From assembly GCA_029204225.1 (NCBI GenBank), contig CM055103.1:18736925-18800924 (forward strand): a DNA stretch of 64,000 bases, given 5' to 3'. Positions 44,462 through 56,216 of the stretch are shown piece by piece (the stretch's first letter is position 1; every line of letters begins with the position of its first letter). Under the pieces are notes generated by a model. It worked only from the letters and a program-made list of their open reading frames with translations. It ran no database searches and was not told where the DNA came from. Position numbers and translations under genes: made by a program. Source of the DNA: Diphasiastrum complanatum. Taxonomy: Eukaryota > Streptophyta > Lycopodiopsida > Lycopodiales > Lycopodiaceae.

Positions 44462-45289
44462 TGTTGATGATCTGATTTCACACGTGTGAAGCCTGTTCCC
44501 ATGTGTGAAAGGATGTACTTTTCATACTTGTATATATCTAAATTGATTTTGTATCAATCTAGTTAGTGTGAACATGATATGACTAGTTTTTAGTCAAGTT
44601 GACTAGTCACCTAGAAATTAGCTTTTCCTTGCATGTGCATGAATAAATGCTCCCACATGGCAAGTGGATGTTCACACGTGTGTATAGAGTACTAGAAGAT
44701 AAGAGTTGACTATTTTTCTTAGATCCTATTTTATAGGAAATATTCCTATATTCTAGGAGACTAGCTTTTTGGATTTTAGCCATATTCTAGAAGGTCAACT
44801 TTGGATAAGGATCAAGGATGGATCAAATGGATAGATCTGAGTGATGTGGCACTCTTCACACGTGTGAAGACCTGCTGGATTGTACCAAACTCGTGGATGT
44901 ACTTGATCCATAAAAGGATCATCATTTGTTATCCATCTAAATGATCTTTTATGGGCCCTATATGTGCATAGTAAGTTAATTGATTTGGTGATTTTATGGA
45001 TTTTGTGAGTTATTGGATTTCTAGCTTTCTATTTCTACCCGAGAGCTCATGATGCTTCTTCTCTCTCTACTCAAGGAGAGCAGCATGTTTTTACTTAGAT
45101 TATTTTTTGAATACTTCCCACACGTGTGAGTGAGAGTTGGAAGTGATTGAATGCATGTAGTAGTGTGTTTTTGCCATAGGATCTAAGATTAATCTTGAAT
45201 GTCAATCTAGTCTTGATCTTGGTGCATCTACACACCTTAGGAGATCACAAGTACATGTTGTGGACAATCCACACGTGTGAACTTCAACA
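44462..45289 (+). repeat. 5' LTR of Copia copy A, with repeated CACGTG palindromes
   Basis: Starts TGTTGATGATC and ends ACTTCAACA, giving inverted TGTTGA and TCAACA ends, directly before the PBS. ACACGTGT occurs near 44480, 44672, 44858, 45120 and 45273, and related CACGTG or CACGTGC sites near 45476 and 45829 in the leader. Several extend to the perfect palindrome TTCACACGTGTGAA. CACGTG is the plant G-box core bound by bZIP and bHLH factors. Confidence 0.85.
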
Positions 45290-45302
45290 TGGTATCAGAG
45301 CC
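45290..45302 (+). promoter_or_regulatory. Primer binding site, Copia copy A
   Basis: TGGTATCAGAGCC lies directly after the LTR and is complementary to initiator tRNA-Met. Confidence 0.95.
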
Positions 45303-46045
45303 TACCTAAGGTTACCATGCATTTTGATCCATCTAAGTGAAAATTTTTTATCAATCTTGAGCTAGAAGTTGTCAAGGCCCATTTTCCTAGCTATCTTGTT
45401 CAATCTTGGATCAAAAGAGATCAAAAGGACATTGATTCGGTCTGACCTGGTACAGTACGGAATCAGGTGCTCAGACACGTGTGAGGAACATCCAATTTCA
45501 GTTTGGAGGTTCTCTCTCATGTTTGATCCATTTATCTTGCTTGATAGCTTGTTTTAAAGCTATTTTTGTCTAGTTTTTGATGCAATCAGTTTCATTCCAT
45601 TTGGTTGAGCCAATCAAAAGTTATAAGCACTTGAAGAGGGTTCGGTAGGGCAGCTAGACCTGGGTGGACACATTTGGTTTGGTCAAGAGATTGCTTGTTT
45701 GATCTAAAATCACAGTTGAATGCTTACCAATCTCATCTATATGTGATCTACGCAAAGCTTTGAGATCTTAGCCATTTTGTTTCATACAATATCATTGTAT
45801 TTGAGTCAAATTTGGTTTCTTAGTGTATTTCACACGTGCTAAGAGTGTTTGATCCTAACTTTGCCTATACTCCATCATTTGATGTCAAATAGATCTTGTT
45901 TTAGAGAGATTTGTGTAGCTAGTGAGAATTAATTCACAAATAGTTGCAAGATCTTTTATAGGAGGAGATAGTACTCAATTATTGGATCCTATTGAGAGTG
46001 TGTAGCAACATTTATTGTTCATCATTTGAGTTTTCTTCACTTCAA

Positions 46046-48265
46046 ATGTCTTCCATGGGTTCATCCTTGTTGGAACCAAGTGAAAGGTTGACCACTTCAA
46101 ATTATTCAATTTGGAAAATGAGGATGGAGTCCATCTTGATCCTTCAAGACGTGATGGACATAGTTTTTGGCCTTGAAGAAGAACCACAAGTTCTTCAAGA
46201 GGTTCAAAAATACAAAAAGAGAGCTAGGATGGCTCTCCACTACATTAAGATGAATGTCTCTAATGAGATATTGAGGGAGATAGGTACTTGTATAACAGCC
46301 AAAGAAGCTTGGAATTGTCTCAAGACTATCTATGAGGCTAAGAATACCTCTAGGCTTCTCACTCTTAGGAATCAAATCTTTCAAAGTAGCTAAAAGAGTG
46401 ATGAGAGTGCATCTAGTTATGTTTTGAGAGTAAAAGATATTCATAGAGAGCTTGCTTGCATTGGTGATTCCATCAATCAAAATGAGCTAGTTCAAGTCAT
46501 TCTCAATGCCTTGAGAAGTGAATTTGATAACCTTGTCCAATCCCATGCCATTAAGGAGGAGCTACCAAGTTTGGAGGCTCTCCAAAGTGTGCTAATTTCG
46601 GAAGAATCAAGACAAGAGTACAAGCTCTTGAGGATGGACAAGCTTTCTCTCACTCATAATGATGGCAAAGCTCTCTTTGCCAAGGATAAGCACAAAGGGA
46701 GGAGCAAGAACCAACATCAACAATCCTCAAGCAAGGACAAAGTCAAATCCAAAGACAAAGACGAGGAGGAAGATGATTCCTCTAATGCTTCATCAACCAA
46801 GCTCAAGAAGAAGAAGATCAAGTGCTTTTATTGTGGCAAGAAAGGCCATTATGCGACCAATTGCTTCAAGAAGAAGAATAAATTCAAGCAAGCCAACATT
46901 ACCAATGAGAAGGAAGACACTATTGCAAGTGATGGAGAGGTATCTCTTATGGTCTCTAGTTTCTCATCTACTCCTTTCAAGAAGGACGGCCTATGGTATA
47001 TTGATAGTGGAGCCTCTTCACATATGTGTAGCTCCAAGGACTCTTTCTCTTCTATTGCACCTTATGATGGAGTCAAGAAATCAATATACACTGCAAATTA
47101 TTTTGAATGTCCTATTGAAGGCATAGGGAACATTCCCTTGAAGCTTGCATCCTCTAAAGTTCTTTCTCTCTCTAAAGTTATTTATGTACCTAAGCTTACC
47201 AAGAATCTTATTAGTGTTGGCCAATTGCTTGATAATGGCCTTGATGTAAAATTCAATGTTGATACTTGCACTATCAAGAAGAATGATGAGATACTTGCAT
47301 TAGGATCTAGATTTGGTGGCATCTATAAACTAGATCCAAATGAGTATGTGAATGCTTGTAATGTTGCTCTTGTGAACAAGCTCTCTATGGAGGAATTATG
47401 GCATAGGAGGTTGGGACATCCCAACTACAAATCCATGCTCTCTATGATCAAAGAAGCCAAAGCTATTGGCTTGCCAAAGTCACTCTCCAAGAAGATCAAG
47501 CCTTGTGAGGCTTGTGCTATTGCTAAATCTCACAAGAAGCCATTTACAAGATCTTCTATCAAAAGCAAGCATCCTTTGGAGTTAATCCACTCGGATGTGC
47601 ATTTCTCATCAACTACAAGCAAGGGAGGAGCCACTTGTTTTGTTACTTTCATTGATGATTACACAAGATTCACTTGGATATATCTTCTTGCTTCTAAATC
47701 TATGGTGTTTGATCATTTTCTTATTTTCAAAGCTTATGTAGAGAAGCAATTCTCATTCAAGATTAAAGCTCTTAGAAGTGATGGAGGTGATGAATATATT
47801 TCCAATAAATTTCAAGATTTTTGTGAGCTTGAAGGCATTAAAAGAGAGTTTTCTTGTGCCTACTCTCCATCTCAAAATGGAGTGGCCGAGAGAAAGAATA
47901 GATCTCTATGTGAATGTGCAAAATCTATGAGAATTGAGGCATCTTTGCCCAAAGATTTTTGGGGAGAAGCCATTAATTGTGAAAATTATCTTTGCAATAG
48001 GCTCCCACATATAGCTCTTGGAGGAAAGTCAGCATATGAAATCTTATTTTTGAAGAAGCCTAAGGTTGATCACCTTAGAGTTCTTGGATGCTTATGCTTT
48101 GTCCATATTCCCTTGGAAACAAGGAAGAAGGAAGATCCTAGTGCATGCAAAGGGATCATGGTTGGATACTCATCCACCAAGAAGGCCTATAGAGTCTTTA
48201 TACTCTCTACTTCTGAAGTTATTGAAAGTAGAGATGTTGTCTTTCATGAAGATCAACACTCATGA
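46046..48265 (+). pseudogene. Copia gag-protease-integrase, one nonsense codon, RT missing
   Basis: The ATG at 46046 opens a frame to 48265 with a single in-frame stop (TAA, 46391-46393) in gag; the related gag at 37 kb reads through this position. Domains in order: gag (SERLTTSNYSIWKMRMESIL to SLEALQSVLISEESRQ), CCHC zinc knuckle CFYCGKKGHYATNC, protease WYIDSGASSHMC, pre-integrase ELWHRRLGHPNYKSM, and the integrase core with aspartates in LIHSDVHF and LRSDGGDEY and glutamate in NGVAERKNRS. The C-terminal block ends in GYSSTKKAYRVFIL. The frame then stops and no RT follows, so it could at most supply gag and integrase. Confidence 0.93.
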
Positions 48266-48369
48266 TTTGGCCAATTTTCATTGCATTAGAAAAGCTTCAT
48301 GGGAGGCCATTGCTTCATTCTATGTGTTGATTTGCTAGTTATAGTGCTAGAAGATAATTGAGAGGTTCC

Positions 48370-49243
48370 ATATCTTTGTGATTTATTTTTGGAAATATTT
48401 GTTGTTATTCAAAAGAGTTCTTTGTGCATTGGAACAGGTTGAAAGAGAGGATCAGGTCACTTCAACATGGCTACAAGTGGAGCTTTATGTTGGAGAGCAA
48501 TGATAGGCTTACCTCAAAAAATTATTCTACTTGGAAGGTGAGAATGGAGTCTCTCCTTGAGATGAATGATTTGATGGACATGGTTGTAGGTGTGGAGGAA
48601 AGACCCATGGCACAACAAGATCAAATGAGGTATGACAAGAGAGCTAAAAGAACTCTACACACGATCAAGATGAATGTTACCAATGAGCTACTCAAGGAGA
48701 TTGGTAAGTGCACATCATCTTTGGAGACTTGGGAAGCTTTGAGGAAGCTTTATGAATCCAAGTCTACATCTAGGGCTAAGAAGAAAAATCTTTCAAGGCT
48801 TGTAAAAGAAGGAAGAGAGTGCTCATGCCTTTGTATTGAGAGTTAAAGCACTTAATGATGAGCTAGCATGCATTGATGATAGCATTAAGGAAGTAGAACT
48901 TGTGTAAGTTGTACTTAATGGATTATTGATGAGCATGCTAACCTTGTTCAAAGCTTTGCAATACAAAAGACTTTGCCAAGCATGGTGGATTTGCAAGAAG
49001 TGTTGGTGAACGAAGAGTATAGGCTTCAAGCAAGAGGTGGATCTACATCGACATCTCATGATGGAGAAGAGGCTATGTTCATCAAAGTCAAATTCAAGAG
49101 AAAAGGGAAGAGCAAGTGGTCTAAAGGACAAGATCATGGCGAGTCTTCTTTTTTTGATAAGAAGAAAGATAGGTCTAAATTGAAGTGCTTATATTGTGGC
49201 ATCAAGGGGCATTTTTCTAGTGATTTATACAAGAAGAAGAGAG
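48370..49243 (+). mobile_element. Copia gag fragment (copy B)
   Basis: A gag from a second Copia family: DRLTSKNYSTWKVRMESLLE, DLMDMVVGVEERPMAQQDQ, MKMNVTNELLKEI-type block, then a frameshift. The later part has LPSMVDLQEVLVNEEYRLQA and a zinc knuckle CLYCGIKGHFSSD whose last cysteine and histidine-side spacing are damaged. Its leader and gag match copy C (50080-50950). It stops where the LTR of copy C seems to start, so copy C probably inserted into it. Confidence 0.8.
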
Positions 49244-49244
49244 A

Positions 49245-49576
49245 TTTGGACCCATTCTAATTGGCTAATTTTGGTGCATTGCATCTAGACTAGAATTTCT
49301 AGGTTTTTTATGAAGTATCTTGAAGTTTCCAAATTAGGTCAAATTTGGGGCAAGTGGCCAAATGAGATTTTTGAAGCTATAAATAGCTATACGTGCGTGG
49401 AAAAATAATCATCAAAGTCTTTTTTATTTGTGGAGAATTCATCTCTTGTGTTTCTATGTCCATCTCATGTGTACATAAAGTAGTGATTTCTATCTTCTAA
49501 CTATTTCTAGATGTGTAGCCAGATTTGGCTAAAATCATTGATGAACTAAATGTGTTTTGATCTCTGATTTTTCACA
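49245..49576 (+). repeat. Presumed 5' LTR of Copia copy C
   Basis: Ends in TTTTTCACA directly before the PBS. The left end is uncertain and is set where homology to copy B ends. A TATAAATAG box at 49378-49386 lies about 190 bp before the LTR end, as expected for the U3/R boundary. No second LTR was found. Confidence 0.55.
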
Positions 49577-49591
49577 TGGTATCAGAGCAGG
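49577..49591 (+). promoter_or_regulatory. Primer binding site, Copia copy C
   Basis: TGGTATCAGAGCAGG follows the LTR end and matches the initiator tRNA-Met complement. Confidence 0.9.
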
Positions 49592-50174
49592 TTGCAGGCC
49601 AAAGTTGGTGGATTTTCAAATCTAGAGGGGATTTGAGGGTGCCATAAATTCTATGTGGATTTGGAGATGTTTGTAGCTCAAATCTTGTAGTTTCAAGTAT
49701 AGAGTTTGGATCTTTGTGATCTTAAAATCATTTTAGGTCAAAATACTTGTAGATGGCCGATTTCTGAAACCACTTACTGGAATGTGGAGACTAAAATTGC
49801 TCATGATTGTGGATGGTACATTCTATTAGATGAGATATCTAGATTCTAGCTTTTGCATGTAGATTTTGCTTGATTCAATATTTTGCATTTTGGTAAACTC
49901 TAAATTTGATAGGATCTCTTGAATTGAAGTTTTTGGGCTTTTTCAGGAGTGTGTTTCAATCTTAGGTGTTGGCAAAAGTTCATCATATTGTGTTTAGATC
50001 TATTGTGATCAAGAAATCAAGATTCTATGTGCTAGGATTTGCTAGAAAAAGAAAAAGGAGAGGCTAGATTGTTTCTAGATCTTTGTGATTTTTTCTTGAG
50101 TCTCATTTGTTGATTTTCAATGGAGTGCTTAGTGCATTAGAACAAGTTCAAAGAGAAGATCAGATCATTGCAAC

Positions 50175-52430
50175 ATGGAAACCTCAAGTGGCTTCATGTT
50201 GGAAGATAATGATAGGCTTACCTCAACAAATTATTCTACTTGGAAGGTGAGGATGGAATCTTTGCTTGAGATGAGTGATTTGATGGATATTGTTGTAGGT
50301 GTGGAGGAGAGACCTTTGGCACATCAAGATCAATTGAGGCCCTAACAAGAGGGCAAAGAAAGCTTTACATGTGATCAAGATGAATGTGACTAATGAACTT
50401 CTCAAGGAAGTTGGTAAGTGCACAACATCAAGTGAGGCTTGGGAATCTTTGAAGAAGGTTTATGACTCCAAGTCTACATCTAGAGTTCTAACTTTAAGAA
50501 GGCAAATTTTTCAAAGTCTTCAAAAAAAGGATGAAGGTGCTCATGCTTTTTTTTAGAGTTAAAGCTTTGAGTGATAAACTAACATGCATTAGTGAAAGCA
50601 TTAAGGATGTGGAGCTTATTCAAGTTGTTCTTAATGGCTTGTTGAATGATCATGATAATTTGGTACAAAGATTCGCTATTCAAAAGACATTGCCAAGTAT
50701 GGAGGATTTGCAAGAGATCTTGGTGAATGAGGAGTTTAGGCCTCTATCAAGAGGTGGATCTACTTCTTTATTTCAAGTTGGAGAGCATGAAGCTATGTTC
50801 ATCAAAGGCAAGTTCAAGGGCAAAGGCAAAAGCAAGTGGTCAAAGGGTCAAGATCAAGGTGAGCCTTCTTATTTCTGAAGAAAGATAGATCCAAGTTAAA
50901 ATGCTTTTATTGTGGATTCAAAGGACATTTTGCAAGTGATTGCTTAAAAAAAAAAAGATATCAAAACTAGAGCCAAGGAAATTTCACTTTTGACGAGGAT
51001 GGTGTTGATGATCAAAACTCAAATGATGATGCTTTTTTGATGTCTTCTTGTTTGCTAACCAAGATGAAGATATTGATCCGTGGTGGATTGATGATAGTAG
51101 AAAAGCTTTCATATGACATGTCACAAAGAGTACTTCACTTCTTTGGTGGCTTATGTAGGAGAGAAGAAGGTCATCAATATGGCCAATGGTGGTAAAGTTG
51201 TTATCAAGGGCATTGGTACTATTCCTATTTTTCTCTCATCTACAAACATGCATGTAATCTTGAAGAATGTTTTTTTTTCATACCTTCCATTACTACGAAT
51301 GTGCCTAGTGTGTGTCAAATGGTTGACAAAGGGCTCAAGGTGGAATTTTTTGGTGATTTTTGCTTGATCAAAAGGAATGGAGTCTTGATTGCTCAAGGCA
51401 AGAGACAAGGTGAGCTCTACAAACTTGATGGATTTGTTGGTTCTAACCATGGTGGTTTGAACAAGTTGGTGAGCTTTATTCAATGTCAAGGTCACAAAGG
51501 TTGTCTTATTCTAGATCTAGCTCAAGATCTAAGATGCCTTTTCATTTAGTACATTTGGATGTATATTGTACTAGTTCTTTGAGTAATGAAGGAGCAAAGA
51601 TGTTTGTGACTTGCATTGATGACTTTATTATATATTGTTGGACTTATCTGCTAAAGAGTGATGATTTCATATTTGATGTCTTTCTCAAGTTCAAGAATGT
51701 TGTGGAGAGTCAATTCAACATGAAGGTCAAGTGCTTAAATTTGTCAAATGAAGACCTATCAACAAAGTTCAAAGAGGTTTGTGTGGCACATGGGATCAAG
51801 AGGGAGCTTTCAAACTCAAAGGTTCTACATAGTGTGGAAGAGAGGAAGATCAATCTTTTTGAAAGAGCTAAATCCAAGATGGTGAATGCAAATCTTCCTA
51901 AGTCATTTTGGGGTGAAGCTTTGGAGTGTGCTAACTTGTTTGCAATAGGTAATCAAATGAAGACTTGGATGGTAAGAGTTCATTTGAAGTTCTTTTTGGT
52001 AAGAAGCCAAGGATGGAGCATTTGAAGATATTTGGTAGTGCTTGCTATGTCAACTCATCTTTTGGACTCTTGAAGAGAATCTTTGTTGGCTATAGTGAAG
52101 TAAGGAAAGCTTATAGGGTTTACATTCCTAAGTCAAAGAAAGTTCACATTTCTAAGGATGTTGTCTTTGAAGAGGAGAATGTGGATAAGTTTGATGTTGT
52201 TGATGTTGATCAATCTAACATTTTTGGTGGTGATGAAGATGGTTCTTTGGATGGTGATGGTGGAGATGAATATCCAAGTCAAGTGCTAAGAAGATCCTCA
52301 AGAGAAAGACAAAATCCATCTAGGCTTGCATATGATGAGAAGGGTAAGCAAGTTGAAGGTATAAACTTTGCTTTACTCCCATGTTTTGCTTCATTTTCTT
52401 GTGTAGAGGATGCTATGCAAGTGGATGGTG
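50175..52430 (+). pseudogene. Copia gag-protease-integrase, copy C
   Basis: Gag starts at 50175 (METSSGFMLEDNDRLTSTNY) and breaks by frameshift near 50340 and again near 50555. It ends in the zinc knuckle CFYCGFKGHFASDC at about 50900. Protease is eroded (WWIDDSRKA near 51083 replaces IDSGAS). Integrase spans 51480-52320 with FVTCIDDFIIYCWTYLLKSD, GEALECANLFA and KKPRMEHLKIFGSACYV; the NGVAERKN block is decayed to SVEERKIN. The spacer has the usual RRSSRERQNPSRLAYDEK. After about 52430 the Copia pattern is lost until 53270. Confidence 0.85.
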
Positions 52431-53227
52431 GTTTTCAAGGAATGGATATTAAAAAAAAGTTTTGTTCAATGGCTTTGATGGTCAAGTGGAAGATCAAGAG
52501 GTTGCTCTCAAAGGGCTTTAACAACACAAATGGAAAGGTGGCAATTTGGAGCTAGTCAAGAGCATCAAAGAGAAGTCAAGTGGCAAAGTTACTTTGGATC
52601 TGTTTTTGTAGGTTATTGAAGAGTCAAGTAAGGTCAAGGGAGTCAAGTTTACTTTACTTGATCTATCTCATGTTTGAGCAATTTCATGTGAATGTGTGCA
52701 AACTGTCAAGATATGGTAAAACTAGCTATATTGTTTTGCATCATTTTGATGATGAGTTGTAGTATCATTCCTAGCTAGTTTTGCTGACGGAAATGAGGCT
52801 AAAGGAGGCTCATTATATCACTCATTCATGATCAAGTCATCAAGTGCTGATGATATCTTATGGCAAGATGGAGATGGAGGCTCATTCATTGATTTTCATG
52901 GTGGAAAAATATCAAGAAAGGACAAAGATGGAGGAGACATGCAAACATTGGTTGATTACTCACATTTATTGTTTGGTTGTTTTTTTTTTTTTAGAGAGTT
53001 CAAAGTTGGAAGCATGAAGGAATCACTTCATTTACATTTTTTTTGGTTCTTCATGTTCTAGTTACATCTTGCCGTATAAAATTGATGTAAGAAATAGTGA
53101 AGCATCCAATGTGGACACTATTATCTATATCAATTATGAAAGTTACTAGACATGAGGTCTATACTTAGGATGGAGATCATTCTTAAGTTGGATCAAAGTA
53201 GTGTGGTTAAATCTATGATAAAACTAG
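52430..53227 (+). mobile_element. Non-Copia insert holding the WQDGDGGSF module
   Basis: The segment lies where Copia should pass from the integrase-RT spacer to RT. Its 52765-52975 part matches the tail of the gypsy element at 3700-3915. A purine run, AAAGATGGAGGAGA (52929-52942), is followed by CATGCAAACATTGG. Several frames are open in part, but none has a recognisable domain beyond the shared module. A gypsy 3' end inserted in Copia, or a small chimeric element, would both explain it. Confidence 0.5.
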
Positions 53228-54790
53228 TTGACGAGAGAGTGTGAAGAATTGTCAAGTAGTTTGTTGGTTTATTGTTTTGAAGAGCCAAAAATATTCAAAC
53301 ATGCTATTGTACATAGTGAGTGGCAAGATGCTATGAGGAACAAAATAGACTCTATAATGAAAAATGATGTTTGTGAATTAGTTGAGTTACCTCATGGTAA
53401 GCAACACATCTCTTGTAAATGGGTGTATAAAATTAAAAATCATGATGATGGTTCATTGGATAAATACAAAACTATATTGGTAGCACGTGGTTGTGAACAA
53501 TAGAAAGGTATAGACTTTGAAGAGACTATTTGAGCTAGGGCAAAAATGGTCTCTATTCAATCATTGGTAGCAATTGCTTCAGTTCATGGCTCGAAGATAC
53601 AATAGTTGTGGATGTCAAGTCAACATTCTTGAATGGTAAGCTAATGGAAGAAGTGTATATGGAACAACATGAAGGATTTGTGAAAGAAGGGAAGGAACAT
53701 CTTGTGTGCAGGTTGAAGAAAGCTATCTATGGTCTAAAGAAATCATCACAAGCTTGGAATGCATGTATCAATGAATATTTTGCAAGGAAGAATATAATGA
53801 GGAGTGTAGTTGATCCAAAAAATCTTGTTCCCAAACATCAAGGTGAAATAATCTTCATTATACTTTACGTTGATGATTTGATCATAGTTGGGAATGATGA
53901 CATGCTTATTGAAATCAAATTCTTTCTTGGGTATAACTTTGAAATGACATATTTAGGCCTACTATACTATTGCTTGGGTTTAGATGACATTGTGCTAACC
54001 CAAGGAAAGAAGGCAAAAGAAATGTTGAAAAGGTTTAATATGCATGAGTGCAAGCTGCTAAGTATGCCTACGGATATGAATCTGAAGTTGACATTGTAGG
54101 ATGACATAAATCAGGTGGATCATTACTTGTACATGCAACTAATCTGAGTAGCCTTATTTATCTTACTCATACACATCTTGATATTTGTTGTTGGTTTATT
54201 GAGTCAATTTAAGTTGAGAGAGACACATTGGCATGCTACAAAACGAGTTCTACGCTACATCAAAGGAACTCTACACTATGGCTTAAAATTTTGCAAGAAT
54301 GAATCATCTGTTTTGGTTGGATTTTCTGATGCTGCTTGGGCTGGAAATGTTGATGATAGAATATCCATGACAAGAGTTGTGTTTAGTGCAAGTAATGCAG
54401 CTACAACTTGGATATATCTTGGAGCAACAAGAAGCAACCCATTGTTGTTTTATCATCGACTGAAGTTCAGTATCGGGCATTAAGTTTAGTGAAACAATAA
54501 GCTATTTGGCTAAGAAGATTTTTTGTTGATTTTGGACAAACTCAAGAGCATCCTACCATAATATCTTGTGGTAATTAGTGTTGCCTTCATTTGACTAGAA
54601 ATCTTATACTTCATGCTAGAATAAAACACATAGAACTTCATCAACACTTTGTTAGTAGAGAGAAGCTACATGATAAAGCCATAGATTTAGTATTTTGTAA
54701 ATCTGATGACCAAGTACAAAGTCTTTAGGTAGAGTTAAATTTGAAATTTTTTGTTTATTATTAGGTTTAGTAGAATGTAAGTTGGTCATT
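53228..54790 (+). pseudogene. Copia RT and RNase H remnant
   Basis: The RT N-terminus is at 53228-53503 (FKHAIVHSEWQDAM, CKWVYKIKNHDDGSL). The core at 53608-54099 has MDVKSTFLNGKLMEEVYMEQ, VCRLKKAIYGLKKSSQAWNA and the catalytic box ILYVDDLIIVGNDD. RNase H follows (ATKRVLRYIKGTLHYGLKFC, VGFSDAAWAGNVDDR), then LDKAIDLVFCKSDDQ-type sequence near 54680. Stops and frameshifts separate the pieces. It may belong to copy C or to a third element. Confidence 0.85.
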
Positions 54791-54935
54791 GAGGAGGAGT
54801 GTTAGAAATACAATGTTCAGGTAACTTAGATTTTCACTATAATTGAGCTATTATTGAGCTTACTAGGATTCAGGGGTTTTGTTGTACTCTCACTCTATTT
54901 TCCAATAATGATGGTTTTCTCCTTCTTTGGTGGAT
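54791..54935 (+). repeat. PPT and start of a truncated 3' Copia LTR
   Basis: GAGGAGGAG (54792-54800) is followed by TGTTAGAAATACAATG, which resembles the element-strand LTR start of the 26199-32377 Copia (TGTTAGAAATCAATG). The LTR is cut off near 54935 by LINE-like sequence. Confidence 0.65.
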
Positions 54936-54939
54936 ATTT

Positions 54940-55480
54940 TTGCCTATGCTTGATCTAGTGTTTTGTTTACATGCCCTTCGTACCAGATTGGGACTACCAT
55001 GTCTAGTGTTAAATGGTCTTTCTAAGTGTTCATGTGGTTATGTGCTGGATTTCTTGGGTACTCATTTTATGTGGTGCCCTTTAGGTGGAGATCATATAGT
55101 GTCACATGATTCCATTCGTGATGTTCTTGCAGCCATTGCTCATGATAATGGTTTTAATGTTGTTTGAGAGCAGACACACATTTTGTCAGGGCCATCTTCG
55201 CAATCATCTCATCGGTGTGTTGACCTTGTTCTCTTACGTGAGAGAATTCGCACTCTTAAGATGTTGTTATAACTAATCCCTCTCAACCTGATCTTCTTCG
55301 TCGTTCTTCCACCACACAAGGGGTTGCTGCATCTTCATGCTGATCAAAAGGAGCGAGATTGTAATGACCGTGCATCTGGTGAAGATTTCATCCCCTTTGC
55401 TTTGGAAACATATGGATGTTTTCACAAGAAATTTAATGATTTTTGTCCTTATGTACATGTGCGGAGCTCGTTGTGAAACA
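54940..55480 (+). pseudogene. LINE-type reverse transcriptase C-terminal fragment
   Basis: The frame at 54940-55167 contains CSCGYVLDFLGTHFMWCPLG followed by GDHIVSHDSIRDVLAAIAHD. This is the CxC...H...C zinc-binding tail and RHDRIRD-like block found at the C-terminus of plant non-LTR reverse transcriptases. A later frame (about 55330-55480) gives EDFIPFALETYGCFHKKFND, also typical. The RT core is absent, consistent with a 5'-truncated LINE copy. Confidence 0.55.
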
Positions 55481-55484
55481 CCAA

Positions 55485-56216
55485 TGACAATTTGTTACAT
55501 TACCATAAATCATTGTATCTTTCTATCGCCAACATATTTTTGTTGCATCGCAATGTTCACAAGCATTTTCAATTCTTTGACGAGCTCAATTTGCACGAGT
55601 GGATGCTTCAAAGTTTCCTGCATTATCTATTTATGACACAACCGAAGTCTCCTTGCATTACTTATTAATGACATTATTCTAAGTTAGTGAATTACATCAT
55701 TACCTATCAATGACATTATTCTAGTTAGTAAAATAGACCATTAGGTGTTGAGTAACTATTTAAAGTTTTATGTGTTATTAGGCTTTTTATGGTAATTAAT
55801 TTTTGGCATTTGGCCTTATTATTCTATTACTTTCATCTTTTTGTACATTCCATCCTTGAATAATAAAAGCGGGAATTTTCATTCCAACAATCAAAATGCA
55901 TTATTTTACATGGAGACAGAAAACTAGCTCAATAACGAACATCTCACCTGCAAAACTATCCTGCGTGATCACACACTCGCAGCCATTGCCACAGCTTCTG
56001 TGATACACGCAAGCTCAGAAGTATTGTGCCGTCATAGCTTGAAAAGAATATGAAGTCTCCACGACCCACACATTTGAAAGAATCCAAACCATCGTACTGC
56101 AGCAGCTTGAACACGTATCTTCAGGTCACCTTTCCAGCTGTAGGCATTGGTCTCTTTTCTAATTCAGCTGCAAATCTGTATATTAAAATTACTGTTTCAT
56201 AACCAGAGCATTTGCG
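55485..56216. other. Spacer
   Basis: No gene is supported. AATAAAAGC near 55860 is an isolated polyadenylation-like signal. Confidence 0.3.

Larger units (their letters stand above)
44462..48265 (+). mobile_element. 3'-truncated Ty1/copia element (copy A)
   Basis: Contains an 828-bp 5' LTR, a PBS, a leader, and a gag-protease-integrase frame. RT, RNase H, PPT and 3' LTR are missing. The element ends soon after the integrase C-terminus, and another Copia family begins about 100-150 bp on. Confidence 0.9.

Noticed and set aside
45290-45302. tRNA-like sequence
   Set aside because: TGGTATCAGAGCC and its two counterparts are primer binding sites complementary to tRNA-Met, not tRNA genes. No cloverleaf is present.
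46106-47126. Long antisense and alternative-frame open reading frames in the Copia gag
   Set aside because: They are shadows of the gag-pol frame and have no recognisable product.
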